Assembly: GCA_036939755.1 (NCBI GenBank)
Contig: JALLAZ010000709.1
Span: 1 to 12,634 of the forward strand
Source of the DNA: Stephanodiscus triporus
Lineage: Eukaryota > Bacillariophyta > Thalassiosirophyceae > Thalassiosirales > Thalassiosiraceae
Length of the DNA: 12,634 nt
Direction: 5' to 3'
Shown in pieces: positions 1-8,412 of this stretch. The stretch's first letter is position 1; every line of letters begins with the position of its first letter. The position numbers and the translations under genes were made by a program. The notes under the pieces are model-generated. The model saw only the letters and a list, made by a program, of their open reading frames with translations, did not search any database and was not told the DNA's origin.

Positions 1-932
1 TGGGGACATCGCTACTTGATACGACGTCGACCGATCCTTTTTGGTGCGCCATAGCGTTCTCTGCTGGTGTGTAATAATTAATAATATCGTCCTATCATAC
101 CACATCTGACATGTGACCGTTGGTGACCAAATATATTGAATTCAACTTTACTTTCCCTGGGAGAAGAAATAGAGTTAGCTATATGCAAATCTTGTACATT
201 TGCATCCAAGTAAGTGAAAGTATTATTTATTTTCCTGAAAATCTTGGCTTACCAACGAAATATATAACTCTACGTTCGCTACCAACATTTCAGTGCATCT
301 TTTTTGCTGGGGAGAAAATTTGTACATACCTCTACTCTTGCTGGGAGAATAAAAACGCGCCGTTACGCTCGCCCTCCTCGTTCTACGATACATCATATTC
401 TGCCTCCGTTCGCCGTCGCCAAGTCCCGCCTTGCCTTCGCCTGCCTCTCTCGCCGTCACCACAGCCACCTCCATAGTCGTCGCCTTCGACTTCGCTTGCC
501 GCTGCTCGCCGTCGGCATGGCCACCGCCATAACCAGCGCCGTGGCTTTCACTTTGGAGCTTCTTCGGCCATCAGAACACATAAGTATTCCCTGAACGCCA
601 TCATCTTGCTTCTTCAAGTTGGGATCCGAACTGTTTGCTGTCTGGTCAAGCCTTGTCGAGATGTTCGGTGGCAGTTTGGGCGACTACCGCCACGAACTCC
701 TTCCGCTTCAAGTAGACCGCTGTGGCGGGAGGAAACACGACTGGCGGTGCCGGGCACCACCCCACTTTGCAGCATGTGCGGTGCTTCCCGTTTGTTGGAA
801 GATAAGTTCCTACACTAAGTGGTATTCCCGGATTCGAAAAGTTGGGGCAGCTAGTCGAAAATGAATAGGCCTCATACTTGACTCGAGCCTTTGATCGTCA
901 GTTGGAAGACGGTAGTAACGTGAGCGAGAGGG
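1..932. other. No recognisable gene (left flank)
   Basis: I see no supported gene here. Overlapping short open frames between 120 and 864 lie in a C- and CG-rich stretch (about 355-580) whose translations are Arg/Leu/Ser/Pro-rich in all frames and lack recognisable domains. The frame at 619-700 could be a remnant of the N-terminal half of the P450 relic that follows, but I found no diagnostic motif for that. Confidence 0.4.
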
Positions 933-1544
933 AGGGAGGTACATGAATTGGTGTTTATGGATCTATTTCCTGCTGTTGATACCACATCGCCCGGTCTCGG
1001 TTGGAATCTTTTCGTAGACTAATGCAGTCTCCTCTTTCGCGTGCAACGATTCGAGAAAATTCGTGTTCGTTACCAAGCGCATTTATCAAGATGGCGTGGT
1101 CTTGCATGGGGCTCCGATGAAACAAGGAGATGTTTTCGGACTTGAAGGGTATATATATGACTGGAATTGATCATGAGTTGGTGGACAACGTAGAGGAATT
1201 CAGACCCAAGCGCTGGTTTCCAGAAGCTGTCGAGGAGCGCAGGGGCACGAAAAAGGACATCGTTGATCATTCCTTTTCAAAGATCCATCAGTGAATCGTG
1301 TAGAAGTGCATGAAATAATCTTCTCCATATACTACTTTGCATGTTCATTTTTTGCTCCACCGTGATACAGGAGCTCGTAAATTCCCTGGGTCGAGAGTTG
1401 CGACAAACGAAATTCAGGTTATGCAAGCACAAGTATCTTTGGACTGGAAAATGACTAGCCCAATAAAAACATGAAGGACTGCTCGTTTACCAAAAAACAA
1501 CGCTCGAGATTAGGCTGCCAAAGATTGACTTTGAACGGCGCTAG
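933..1544 (+). pseudogene. Cytochrome P450 relic (C-terminal half)
   Basis: Cytochrome P450s are haem-thiolate monooxygenases. Pieces of the C-terminal half occur in the right order but in different frames. At 933-1019 an I-helix-like stretch carries the oxygen-binding motif AVDTTS followed by GLGWNLF, then hits a stop. At 1034-1090 there is a K-helix-like stretch (ATIRENSC, where ExxR has become ExxC). At 1084-1164 the frame shifts to a stretch reading VVLHGAPMKQGDVFGLEGY. At 1166-1290 it shifts again to VDNVEEFRPKRWFPEA and RKGT-like residues, matching the PERF/meander region. A likely intron at about 1293-1370 precedes the haem loop GARKFPGSRVA (1370-1402), in which the invariant Cys ligand is replaced by Phe at 1382-1384. 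A terminal segment LEIRLPKIDFERR ends at stop 1542-1544. At least four frameshifts, internal stops and the lost ligand argue for a dead gene. The family-level call is firm; the subfamily is not assignable by eye. No N-terminal half was recognised. Confidence 0.8.
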
Positions 1545-2531
1545 ATTATGCCAGCCTCGTTGAGGTCCAAGTAGGGTATGTATGATAAGAAAATTAGAAA
1601 TGCAATTTTCTTTATCTAAGTCTCAGCATGGCGGCACACATCAATTAAACATTACTCACACAACTTTTTGGCATCAGATTGGCTACATACATACTCTGCG
1701 AACAAATTGTTGCAGTCGAGCAGAGAAGAACATTAGTCTGGAATCCAAATAGAATCCAAGCAGCGCTGGTGATATCTGATAATTTACTTCTATCATCGCA
1801 CATGACGGCAATTGCCTACATGTGCCTCCATCTGTTTGGCCATAGCGATCGATTGCAAGTTGTGCATCAAAAGGCGGGAAGAGAGTACCATAGAGCTCTT
1901 TCGCGAGAAGGAATGCAGGATAAAACACAATTAAGATAGGGGCAAGCAAAAATTGAAAAATGACATCGATCAATTAATACATGCATCGCGTCATGGTAAA
2001 TTACTCTGTTTTATGTTACGAAGCATACTATCGAGACATTGTCTCGAATCAATAGTGATAACGAGCTCGACGATATTTCTTCTTTGACTCATATTATTCC
2101 TCAAATCACTCGATGTATTCATCCGGCTTAGCTACTGGTGACAATGCCGGGAGCGCGATCGTCAGAACATAGGATCCAATCATTCCGTAAGCCACGATAG
2201 CGATTACCCGATATGCAACGCGCACGGTAGCAGATGATGATTCTGCAACATGTTGGAAGTAGTCTCGATCCATGACGAAACACCTCGATGTTTTCGAATG
2301 ATAGGACGCCTGTCGCCTTGTTATGCACGGATGATCGATAAAGATTTAAGCACGCGGTTGTTGCTCCCGGACCCGGATAGTGTGGCAGATTGTGGACAGC
2401 CGATAGTAGCCTGTAACCTGTTGGTGTGGTCGCAGACCTCTATTCGTTTATGGCAGATTGTTCGCACATAGTGGGCAGCCGGCGGCCGGCGTGATTGCTG
2501 GGTGCTGATTTGTTGAATATGGGGCCCGACA
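1545..2531. other. Intergenic, no firm gene
   Basis: No supported gene. A 96-codon open frame on the minus strand (1683-1973) starts with a hydrophobic stretch (FLLAPILIVFYPAFLLA), but it has no recognisable domain, no flanking exon signals I could trust, and is short enough to be chance. Short frames at 2128-2328 (-) and 2250-2471 (+) overlap each other and look random. A strong short palindrome lies at 2031-2047. Confidence 0.4.
2031..2047. repeat. 8-bp palindrome with 1-nt centre
   Basis: The arms TCGAGACA and TGTCTCGA are perfect complements around a single T. Weaker outer pairing (ACTA at 2027-2030 with TAGT a few bases beyond the right arm) extends the stem with a bulge. It could be a protein-binding palindrome, a hairpin in a transcript, or chance. 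No gene lies next to it. Confidence 0.5.
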
Positions 2532-2673
2532 TTGTACTACCCAACATCACATTATTTGGGTCAACGCGCTTCATCACCACGTGACGTGTGACATCACTTT
2601 CCTGATTTGGATTGGTATCTACATATCGTAACTTAGGTACATTACCTACAAAATGTGGTGCCGGGTAGTACAA
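2532..2673. mobile_element. 142-bp MITE-like inverted-repeat element
   Basis: The ends are inverted repeats of 22 bp with 19 matches: TTGTACTACCC is identical at both ends, followed by an imperfect half. The interior is noncoding and includes a short palindrome TAGGTA-CAT-TACCTA near the right end. I could not see an obvious target-site duplication, so the exact ends may be off by a few bases. Size and structure fit a miniature inverted-repeat transposable element (MITE); a simple hairpin sequence is the alternative. Confidence 0.5.
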
Positions 2674-2822
2674 AAAAAGTTGAATTAGGTAAGAAGATTT
2701 CGACACCAGAATAAAAATATGTACGATAACAGTCTTCAAATGATTGTCATGGTCTTCAAGCAATCTATCAATAATGATGATAACGACTCAAATTTTGAGG
2801 CCCGTCTTGCTGCAAAAAAAGA

Positions 2823-2891
2823 GGCGATATTTGGAGGGCAATGATTAGTCGATATTTCTGTCCGTCGTCAAAATATCGACCAAATATCGCC
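2823..2891. repeat. Nested subterminal hairpin, left end of the TIR element
   Basis: GGCGATATTTGG (2823-2834) pairs perfectly with CCAAATATCGCC (2880-2891). Inside it GTCGATATTT (2848-2857) pairs perfectly with AAATATCGAC (2871-2880). The two stems share one base at 2880, so they may be alternative or stacked structures. Confidence 0.7.
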
Positions 2892-3129
2892 TTTGCAGAA
2901 AGAAGATAAAAAATATCGCCTGATATCGTACTAACAGGTACGATACTCTAGGTACGATAGGTAATAGAGTATGCGCTATGCGAACACCATGTCAACCATG
3001 GATTGGTGAGGCATTCAACAATCAACAAGGGAAGGAGGCGGGGATGGAATGGAAGGGGGGCGAGGATGGGGGGGCAGCGGGACGACACCGGCGGGACGAC
3101 ACGGCGAGTGGCGGCGACGACGGCAACGG

Positions 3130-3450
3130 CGAAAATATTTACAAGATGTGGAAATGATGGTGGCAATGGCGGCGGCGGCGACAACAATGACAGCGACGGC
3201 AACAGAGACAGCTGCGACGCGACGGCATAAACAACGACAGTGGCAATGGCGACAGCAATGGCGGCGGCAGCGGCGACAACAACGGCAGCGGAAATGGCGA
3301 CAGCTATGGCAGCGACAACAATGGTGGCGGCGGTGGCGATGGCAGTGATGGCGACCGCGATGGCAACCGCAATGGCGACCGCGATGGCAGCGGCGACAAC
3401 GGCAACAATGGCAACAACAACGTGGCGACAGCGGCGGTGTCGCCGCGCCG
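3130..3450. repeat. Triplet-periodic GGC/GAC/AAC block inside the TIR element
   Basis: This stretch is dominated by GGC, GAC, AAT, AAC and AGC triplets, giving long low-complexity frames on both strands. One plus frame starting at 3242 reads a Gly/Asp/Asn/Ser-rich peptide (for example NGDSNGGGSGDNNGSG) for about 60 codons. A similar Gly/Asn/Asp composition in another frame ends at a stop at 3228-3230, so a small frameshift would join them. The minus-strand frame 3015-3455 (Cys/His/Arg-rich) is most likely the complement of the same repeat and not a real zinc-binding protein. It could be an expanded triplet repeat or a captured fragment of a host low-complexity exon. Confidence 0.65.
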
Positions 3451-3577
3451 ACCATGACTACAACGTCATGACAATGGGCCGGCGGCCTGTGGCATGATGC
3501 GGCGTCGGAGGTCCAATACTTGAGGGTAAGGGTACTCTAGAGTAGATAGGTGTCTAGAAAATCGCCTCCGAAATATC

Positions 3578-3647
3578 GACCAAATATAGCCCGAAACCCT
3601 CATGAAAAATTGATTGTGTTTGAGGAGGTTTCGGGCGATATTTGGTC
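3578..3647. repeat. Subterminal hairpin, right end of the TIR element
   Basis: A 21-nt arm at 3578-3598 and one at 3627-3647 are inverted copies with 20 of 21 matches, separated by a 28-nt loop. The arm contains the same ATATCG/CCAAATAT words as the left-end hairpin, so the two element ends mirror each other beyond the terminal repeats. Confidence 0.7.
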
Positions 3648-3736
3648 AATATTTAATCGTGCAAAATTTGGGCGTTCCCGCCATTCAAAATATCAACCAA
3701 ATATTGCCTCCCTTTTTTGCAGCAAGACGGGCCTGA

Positions 3737-4767
3737 GATGACTACTAGAAGCATTATATTATTTAGAATATGTGACAAAAACCAGTGTACTTTAGCCTTT
3801 TTCTGTTATGGGTTATGATACTTTGAGACACTCTGAAAGATTGTTGTTGTCATCCCCCCCTCTTAGCCTCACCAGAATCAGAATTTACCGATGGTGTAGC
3901 ACCCAAACCACTGTAGCCCCCCATCAAATCCCAGCTTCTAATGATGGCAGTCATTATTTAGATGGCATCAACCTTAACTTCAGCCGACTCTGCATACTCC
4001 TATTGCATTTTAGTTTGGAAGATGGCAGGTTTACTTAAGCTTGAGGTAGGAGCTTGCTCGGGTGACTATTCTACCTTAAACTTCTTATAATTATAATAAC
4101 ATTGATCCAAGGTTCCCTGTGTCCAACCTGATGAAGGCCTTCCTTGCCTCTCCTCAATCGGCAAGTTGGGATCTTGGATCAGCATCCAAATTTCCTTGGA
4201 ATTCTCCATCTGTCTGTTGCACACCATGTATCTTGAAACATGCGACCTGCCTCAATCTTTGTCCCCCAGCATATCTTATCCTGCTATCTGATGGAGTAAT
4301 AATTGTAGCTTACCCCATCCCAGCATTCAGAAGATTTCAAGTGCAAAAGAACAGCCCTTGAATGCCTTTTCTAAAACGAACATACAATCATTGTCCCCCC
4401 TTTTAAAAGAAATATCATACGATCCCAATTCAATGCCCATGCATGGCAAGTGTCCTACTGTATTCAGACTCCACCTCCAACTCCAACGTCCCAATCCTCC
4501 AATGGCAAAAGTTCAGTAGACACCTCTTTGTCAATTGAAACGATGATACTCCAACGAAGAACTAATCTTTTTTGTCAAAAAGAGCTTATCTTTTTTGACA
4601 AAAAAGTGATGGGAGGAGAGGGTGAAGGTAGATATGGTAAAGCTAGAGAGAGAGGTGTATCGTAGTTAGTAGTATCTTCTACCGTACACCAAAAGAGAGT
4701 GAAGAACGCTCAAAAGGAATGCATCCGAAATTACTGTCTCACCGCGTTTGCATGGGAGCTCGTTAAG
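3737..4767. other. Intergenic, unrecognised, possibly old transposon sequence
   Basis: No gene can be supported. Short plus frames at 3808-4038, 4119-4361 and 4450-4665 have no domain I recognise. On the minus strand two purine tracts (about 3852-3862 and 4396-4412, AAAAGGGGGG-like) resemble polypurine tracts next to LTRs, and a short TGACAA/TTGTCA inverted pair brackets about 3772-3851, but no direct target duplication or matching second LTR is visible. An inverted repeat lies at 4567-4606. Confidence 0.3.
4567..4606. repeat. T/A-rich inverted repeat
   Basis: The arm CTTTTTTGTCAAAAAGA (4567-4583) and its near complement at 4589-4606 differ by one inserted base and enclose a 5-nt loop. Each arm is itself nearly palindromic around GTC/GAC. 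It could form a terminator-like hairpin in a transcript, but no gene ends immediately before it. Confidence 0.5.
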
Positions 4768-4776
4768 TATATAAAA
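4768..4776 (+). promoter_or_regulatory. TATA-like box upstream of the HSF gene
   Basis: TATATAAAA lies about 420 nt before the preferred HSF start codon. The match to a eukaryotic TATA box is good, but such words are frequent in AT-rich intergenic DNA and the implied 5' leader would be long. Treat it as a candidate only. Confidence 0.2.
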
Positions 4777-5070
4777 TGAGTGAATATTACCAAAAAGCAT
4801 GCAAGGTAGTACAAAGAAGGAAATGACCCTAATGTACATATGTAAATTTTCTACGGAACAGCTGCGCAAGTGCTGCATGGTAAAATGTTAACGTCACATC
4901 AACACAATATAATGTCCTGAGCCACATGAAAAGCTGAATACGTGGGTGCTCGATTCCTGACGCACTTCCTGCAGTTGCAGCTAATTGCTCTTGCGGTGAA
5001 CAATAATATATGATAGAAAAAATGAAATACAGCTGCCATGCAGACGTGCCGCAATGCTCACAATCTCCTG

Positions 5071-5119
5071 CCACCTGCCACCTGCCACCTGCCACCTGCC
5101 ACCTGCCACCTGCCACCTG
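5071..5119 (+). repeat. Seven tandem CCACCTG heptamers
   Basis: Seven perfect copies of a 7-bp unit fill 49 bp ending about 77 nt before the HSF start codon. Every unit contains CACCTG, an E-box-type core (CANNTG). The tract lies in an open frame continuous with HSF exon 1 from an upstream ATG at 5010, where it would encode a Pro/Ala/Thr/Cys/His/Leu repeat. I think it is more likely 5' leader or promoter because the ATG at 5196 has the better context. Confidence 0.85.
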
Positions 5120-5195
5120 CCTCCGAGATACAAAGACACAATCCATCATCACCTATGTTTTGTGGGGTATCGAAGCTCTGTTTCGTGTAACGAAA

Positions 5196-6960
5196 ATGGA
5201 AAACAATTTAAGGAGCAATTCTGGTGAGAAATCTGGAGGCGCTAACTATGATTCTTACCGTTGCCGAAGCGACATTGCAAATACTGGCCATGACAACGAA
5301 ACCGATAGTTGCAAGAGAGGTTCCTCTCACTCAGAGATTGACGATCAAGGTACATTAACTAGCGATGACAAAACTTCGCCCCGAGCTTCGTCTTCGCATG
5401 ACATCAGCGACGATACAAAAAGCGATGAATGCAAACATCCATCGACTCAAACCGCGAGTGTTGATTCCGATGTCTCCGAACAAATACCGCAACGACGTGT
5501 CTCTGTTCCAAACGATGAACCTAGCAAGGCTAAACCATTTTCCACGCAGCTTTATGACATGCTAAACATTGAGACAGATGCTGGTAGTCAGGCAGTGCAA
5601 TGGCTAATAGATGGCCGCGGGTTCGTGATAAGAAATCAGATGCAATTTGAGCAACTGTTGCCAAAATACTTCGACACCTGTATCTTTCAGTCATTTTTGC
5701 GCAGACTTTACAGGTAAGATCTCTGCTGTCAACTTTCTAATGGATCTCTCCCAGCTTTGATTTCTTATTTCGTTCAATGCATTTTTCGTCAATGTCATTA
5801 GATGGGGATTCAAACAGACCGACAAGAGTACTGCTGGTTCAGGACATTACGCTTTCACTCATGAGGTATGCATTTGATTATGTTGAATGAACTAGAAAGC
5901 GATGTGCCTAAAACTTTTACTGTAATTGATTTGAACCATTATCTCATCCGTTTATTTGATGCCTGACTTAAGGTATTTCGCAAGGACAACAACATTCATC
6001 AAAACATGAAGCCTTTGCCACGCAATAAAAAGGCACCACAAGAAATCAAGCAGGATGGGACTAGTCACAATGACACGGCCACACTCGATTTCCAAGAATC
6101 AGCTAGCTTACAGAGTCAGGGCGGTGGCTTTGCCAATGCAGAAGGTGAGAATGATACCATTTTGACCATGACCTCTTGGTACACCTTAATCCTTCTCAAC
6201 GTCACCCTTTGCATGCACCTGCGCAGAATTCATGGCAAGTCCGAGCCCACTTGATCACAGGAGAGTGGCCAACGAGAACATCTCAAGACTGCCACCACAG
6301 CTCGCATCAGCCCAAAACGAGCTAATGCAGCTGGTGAATGCGATCGTTGCAACTTACTCGTCCTCGCCAGTATTACTTTCATCGCTGCATAACGATTTGA
6401 CCAATTCATTACGTGGCATCCCACTAGCCCAGCTGAACTCAATGCAGCAACAGGTTTCCTTTCCAAGCACATTTGAGACTCACACTGCATCAACAGCAAG
6501 TCAAGAGCCGATTGTATCAATCGTCGATGGAATCATAAGGTTTCTTATCCAAAGACAGAGCTCATTCGCTCAGCCAGAAGTAGCAGTTCAGGCCACTAAC
6601 TATATCGCCACTACTAACCCAGTGCAACAGCAGAGTACAACACCTCAGTTGTTATCAAGCGCATTCCAAGGCTATGACAATCAAACGCCTCATTCTTTTC
6701 AACCGGGCAACTCATTACATTTTTTTCGAGAAAATCCATTTCTACAAACCAAAGCACCAGCTCTCGCTAACAACACTGACACAATAACTACTGCCACATC
6801 ATCGACCAATGGTACTGAAGATGGGAATGGTGGTGACACCGCAGCTAGCGACACATCTTTTTCAACGACCAGAGCTTCTTCCCCAGATGACAATCTTGCT
6901 CCTCCGATGAACAATAGGAAGAGGGATCGATCTCCATCTCCACCGGCCAGTGGCTTCTAA
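5196..6960 (+). CDS. Heat shock factor (HSF)-family transcription factor, four exons
   Basis: This is a nuclear DNA-binding protein of the HSF family, which binds inverted nGAAn elements. Proposed exons are 5196-5713, 5802-5865, 5973-6144 and 6227-6960, giving 495 residues. All three introns (88, 107 and 82 nt) have GT-AG ends and keep the frame. The HSF DNA-binding domain spans residues about 112-205: FSTQLYDML (helix 1), VQWLIDGRGFVI, FEQLLPKYF (helix 2), the recognition helix FQSFLRRLYRWGF crossing the first splice junction, then FTHEVFRKDN across the second. The N-terminal 110 residues are Ser/Asp-rich and acidic. The C-terminal half is Gln/Ser/Thr-rich with one amphipathic stretch (residues about 265-310) that might serve oligomerisation, and a basic KRDRSPSPP tail. 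No clear long HR-A/B leucine zipper is evident. ATG 5196 has purine at -3 and G at +4; an in-frame ATG at 5010 would add 62 residues including the heptamer repeat. The domain call is firm; exon ends are inferred from splice consensus. Confidence 0.88.
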
Positions 6961-6975
6961 TTCACAATCGCATAT

Positions 6976-8412
6976 TCATTGCTTGCTCAATGATTTTTGT
7001 TTGGCCTCTTCGAATTGCATCTGGTGCATTTCAGTAGCGAAGTCATTTATCATTTGCTCGTATTTCACGTATTCTTGAAATATTGGCATGAAATCATCAT
7101 CTTTCTTTAATTCTCCTAACACTAATGCAGTAGACACACCGTCTCGTTCCGAAAGATTGATTTTTTCTTTAGGTCTATCATTCGATCTTTCGTCGTTCTT
7201 CTCCATCGATCTTTCATTGCCGTAACTTTCAAACAATACATCAACATATTCCCGTCGGTCATCGTCGGTGAATCGATCAGACAAAAGAGCATGTCGCAGA
7301 ATGGTCATGGATTGCGCCATATGTTCTGCCATTCCCATGATGACATTGTAATGTACTAAATTGTGAATAGCCGTCAGTGCTTGCGCATATGCTCTGGTCT
7401 CCTCAAGGGTCAGTCCAATATTCATCGCCACCGTCATGTTGGCTATGTTTTCAGACTGGACCGGAGTCAGCAAATATTTGGTACTTTTTTTCCAATACTC
7501 ATTTGCCTTCCTACTGCCGCGAACTCTCTTTTTGATCAATTTGACGGTCCCAGTTAAATCGGTGTCCCCTTCTTTCATCGTCCCCTTTTTTTGCTCGTAC
7601 AGGATGCCACTGACGAAACGCGTCATGGGATCGCGTAGGAACACGATGTGCCTTACTGGAGGAGGTTGGGCAGGAGAACCTGTGGCGGTACTGCCGCCAT
7701 GAATGAAATCACCGCTTCCAATGCGAATGTGTCCTCCATAGATGTCGATGCTCTCTCTCAATACAGTATTATTTACGGTAGGATACGGTATCTCTGCCTT
7801 AGCGTCATCAACGTTATCAAGGATGTTTATTTGGCGCCCATTGACTACTTCTTTCACCCTGCACCTCTTCCAGTCCTCGTTCGCTCGAATGGACGAGGAT
7901 TTCACTTCCGAACAAGAAATAAGGGTCATCCAAGACTTCCGGCAAATCAGCGAGTACCTCTTGAAGAAATCGCGCAATGTCGATCCTGCCGTCTTGAAGA
8001 CATGAACGAAAGAGAATATCGGTCTGAAGTCAGTCAGCGTGTCGATGACGACGCGCTCGTCACCGCACGTCCATGGGACAGAACGAATCGCCCGCCTGGC
8101 CATCTCGCGGGTGTACATCTGAAGTCCGTCAGCAGCGACCGGGACGAACGAGCGAGTGAGATGAGGATTCTGATTTTTTATCCTCTCGTCGTCGATGATA
8201 GTCAGTTTTCTACTATCTGTATTTTGACGTTGCTCTTTTTCCGCCACCAACGACCAGGCCATCATTTGCATAAAGAGGGTCATCCCGATGAGGACGGCGA
8301 GCATTGCTCTCATCAATAGGTACTTTTTGGCCCCGAACATACCGCTCGATCGACTTGACAGCGATGCGCTCGGGGCTGCCTTGACGACACGTTTTTGTTG
8401 TTTAGCCATCAT
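6976..8412 (-). CDS. Type II membrane sulfotransferase (Golgi-type, PAPS-dependent)
   Basis: This is a single-exon frame of 478 residues, probably transferring sulfate from PAPS to a carbohydrate acceptor in the Golgi lumen. Residues 1-30 form a short basic cytosolic tail, 31-56 a transmembrane anchor (LLMRAMLAVLIGMTLFMQMM), then a lumenal stem and catalytic domain. The 5'-phosphosulfate loop is FVHVFKTAGSTLRDFF (residues 135-150, Lys140). The 3'-phosphate site is IVFLRDPMTRFVSGIL (residues 256-271, with Arg260, Arg265 and Ser268). Both have the spacing of the Sulfotransfer_2 class of carbohydrate sulfotransferases. N-glycosylation sequons occur at Asn214 and Asn325. A Glu/Lys/Arg/Asn/Asp-rich low-complexity insert lies at about 398-424. 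The second ATG (8407-8409) has the better context (A at -3, G at +4) and removes one residue only. The gene is divergent from the G-gamma-like gene and convergent with the HSF gene, 15 bp between stop codons. The acceptor substrate cannot be told from sequence. Confidence 0.85.
   Translation of the reverse strand: MMAKQQKRVVKAAPSASLSSRSSGMFGAKKYLLMRAMLAVLIGMTLFMQMMAWSLVAEKEQRQNTDSRKLTIIDDERIKNQNPHLTRSFVPVAADGLQMYTREMARRAIRSVPWTCGDERVVIDTLTDFRPIFSFVHVFKTAGSTLRDFFKRYSLICRKSWMTLISCSEVKSSSIRANEDWKRCRVKEVVNGRQINILDNVDDAKAEIPYPTVNNTVLRESIDIYGGHIRIGSGDFIHGGSTATGSPAQPPPVRHIVFLRDPMTRFVSGILYEQKKGTMKEGDTDLTGTVKLIKKRVRGSRKANEYWKKSTKYLLTPVQSENIANMTVAMNIGLTLEETRAYAQALTAIHNLVHYNVIMGMAEHMAQSMTILRHALLSDRFTDDDRREYVDVLFESYGNERSMEKNDERSNDRPKEKINLSERDGVSTALVLGELKKDDDFMPIFQEYVKYEQMINDFATEMHQMQFEEAKQKSLSKQ

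Larger units (their letters stand above)
2799..3733. mobile_element. 935-bp nonautonomous DNA transposon with 21-bp perfect TIRs
   Basis: Terminal inverted repeats of 21 bp (GGCCCGTCTTGCTGCAAAAAA at 2799-2819 and its complement at 3713-3733) are identical, and similarity continues imperfectly for about 15 bp more (GAGGCRATATTTGG). Both ends are flanked by the trinucleotide TGA (2796-2798 and 3734-3736), as expected of a 3-bp target duplication. A GGSCC-type terminus with a 3-bp duplication is reminiscent of PIF/Harbinger-like elements, but this is inference. No transposase frame is present, so it must move in trans if at all. Repeated copies of an AAATATCGACCAAATAT-type motif cluster near both ends (2871-2891, 3571-3592, 3638-3656, 3688-3709). 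The centre is a triplet-periodic CGN-rich block. Confidence 0.8.

Noticed and set aside
721..800. Possible P450 I-helix (AGGNTTGGAG-like frame near 725-755)
   Set aside because: A better I-helix (AVDTTS within MDLFPAVDTTS) occurs at 933-1019 in correct order and spacing to the K-helix; the earlier match is probably chance.
3015..3455. 146-codon Cys/His/Arg-rich minus-strand frame that looks like a zinc-binding protein
   Set aside because: The composition is the complement of a GGC/GAC/AAC triplet repeat, with no regular CxxC...H spacing and similar low-complexity frames on the other strand.
7648..8319. 223-codon plus-strand open frame
   Set aside because: It lies wholly antisense to the sulfotransferase, whose frame carries conserved PAPS-binding motifs; the plus-strand translation has no recognisable domain.
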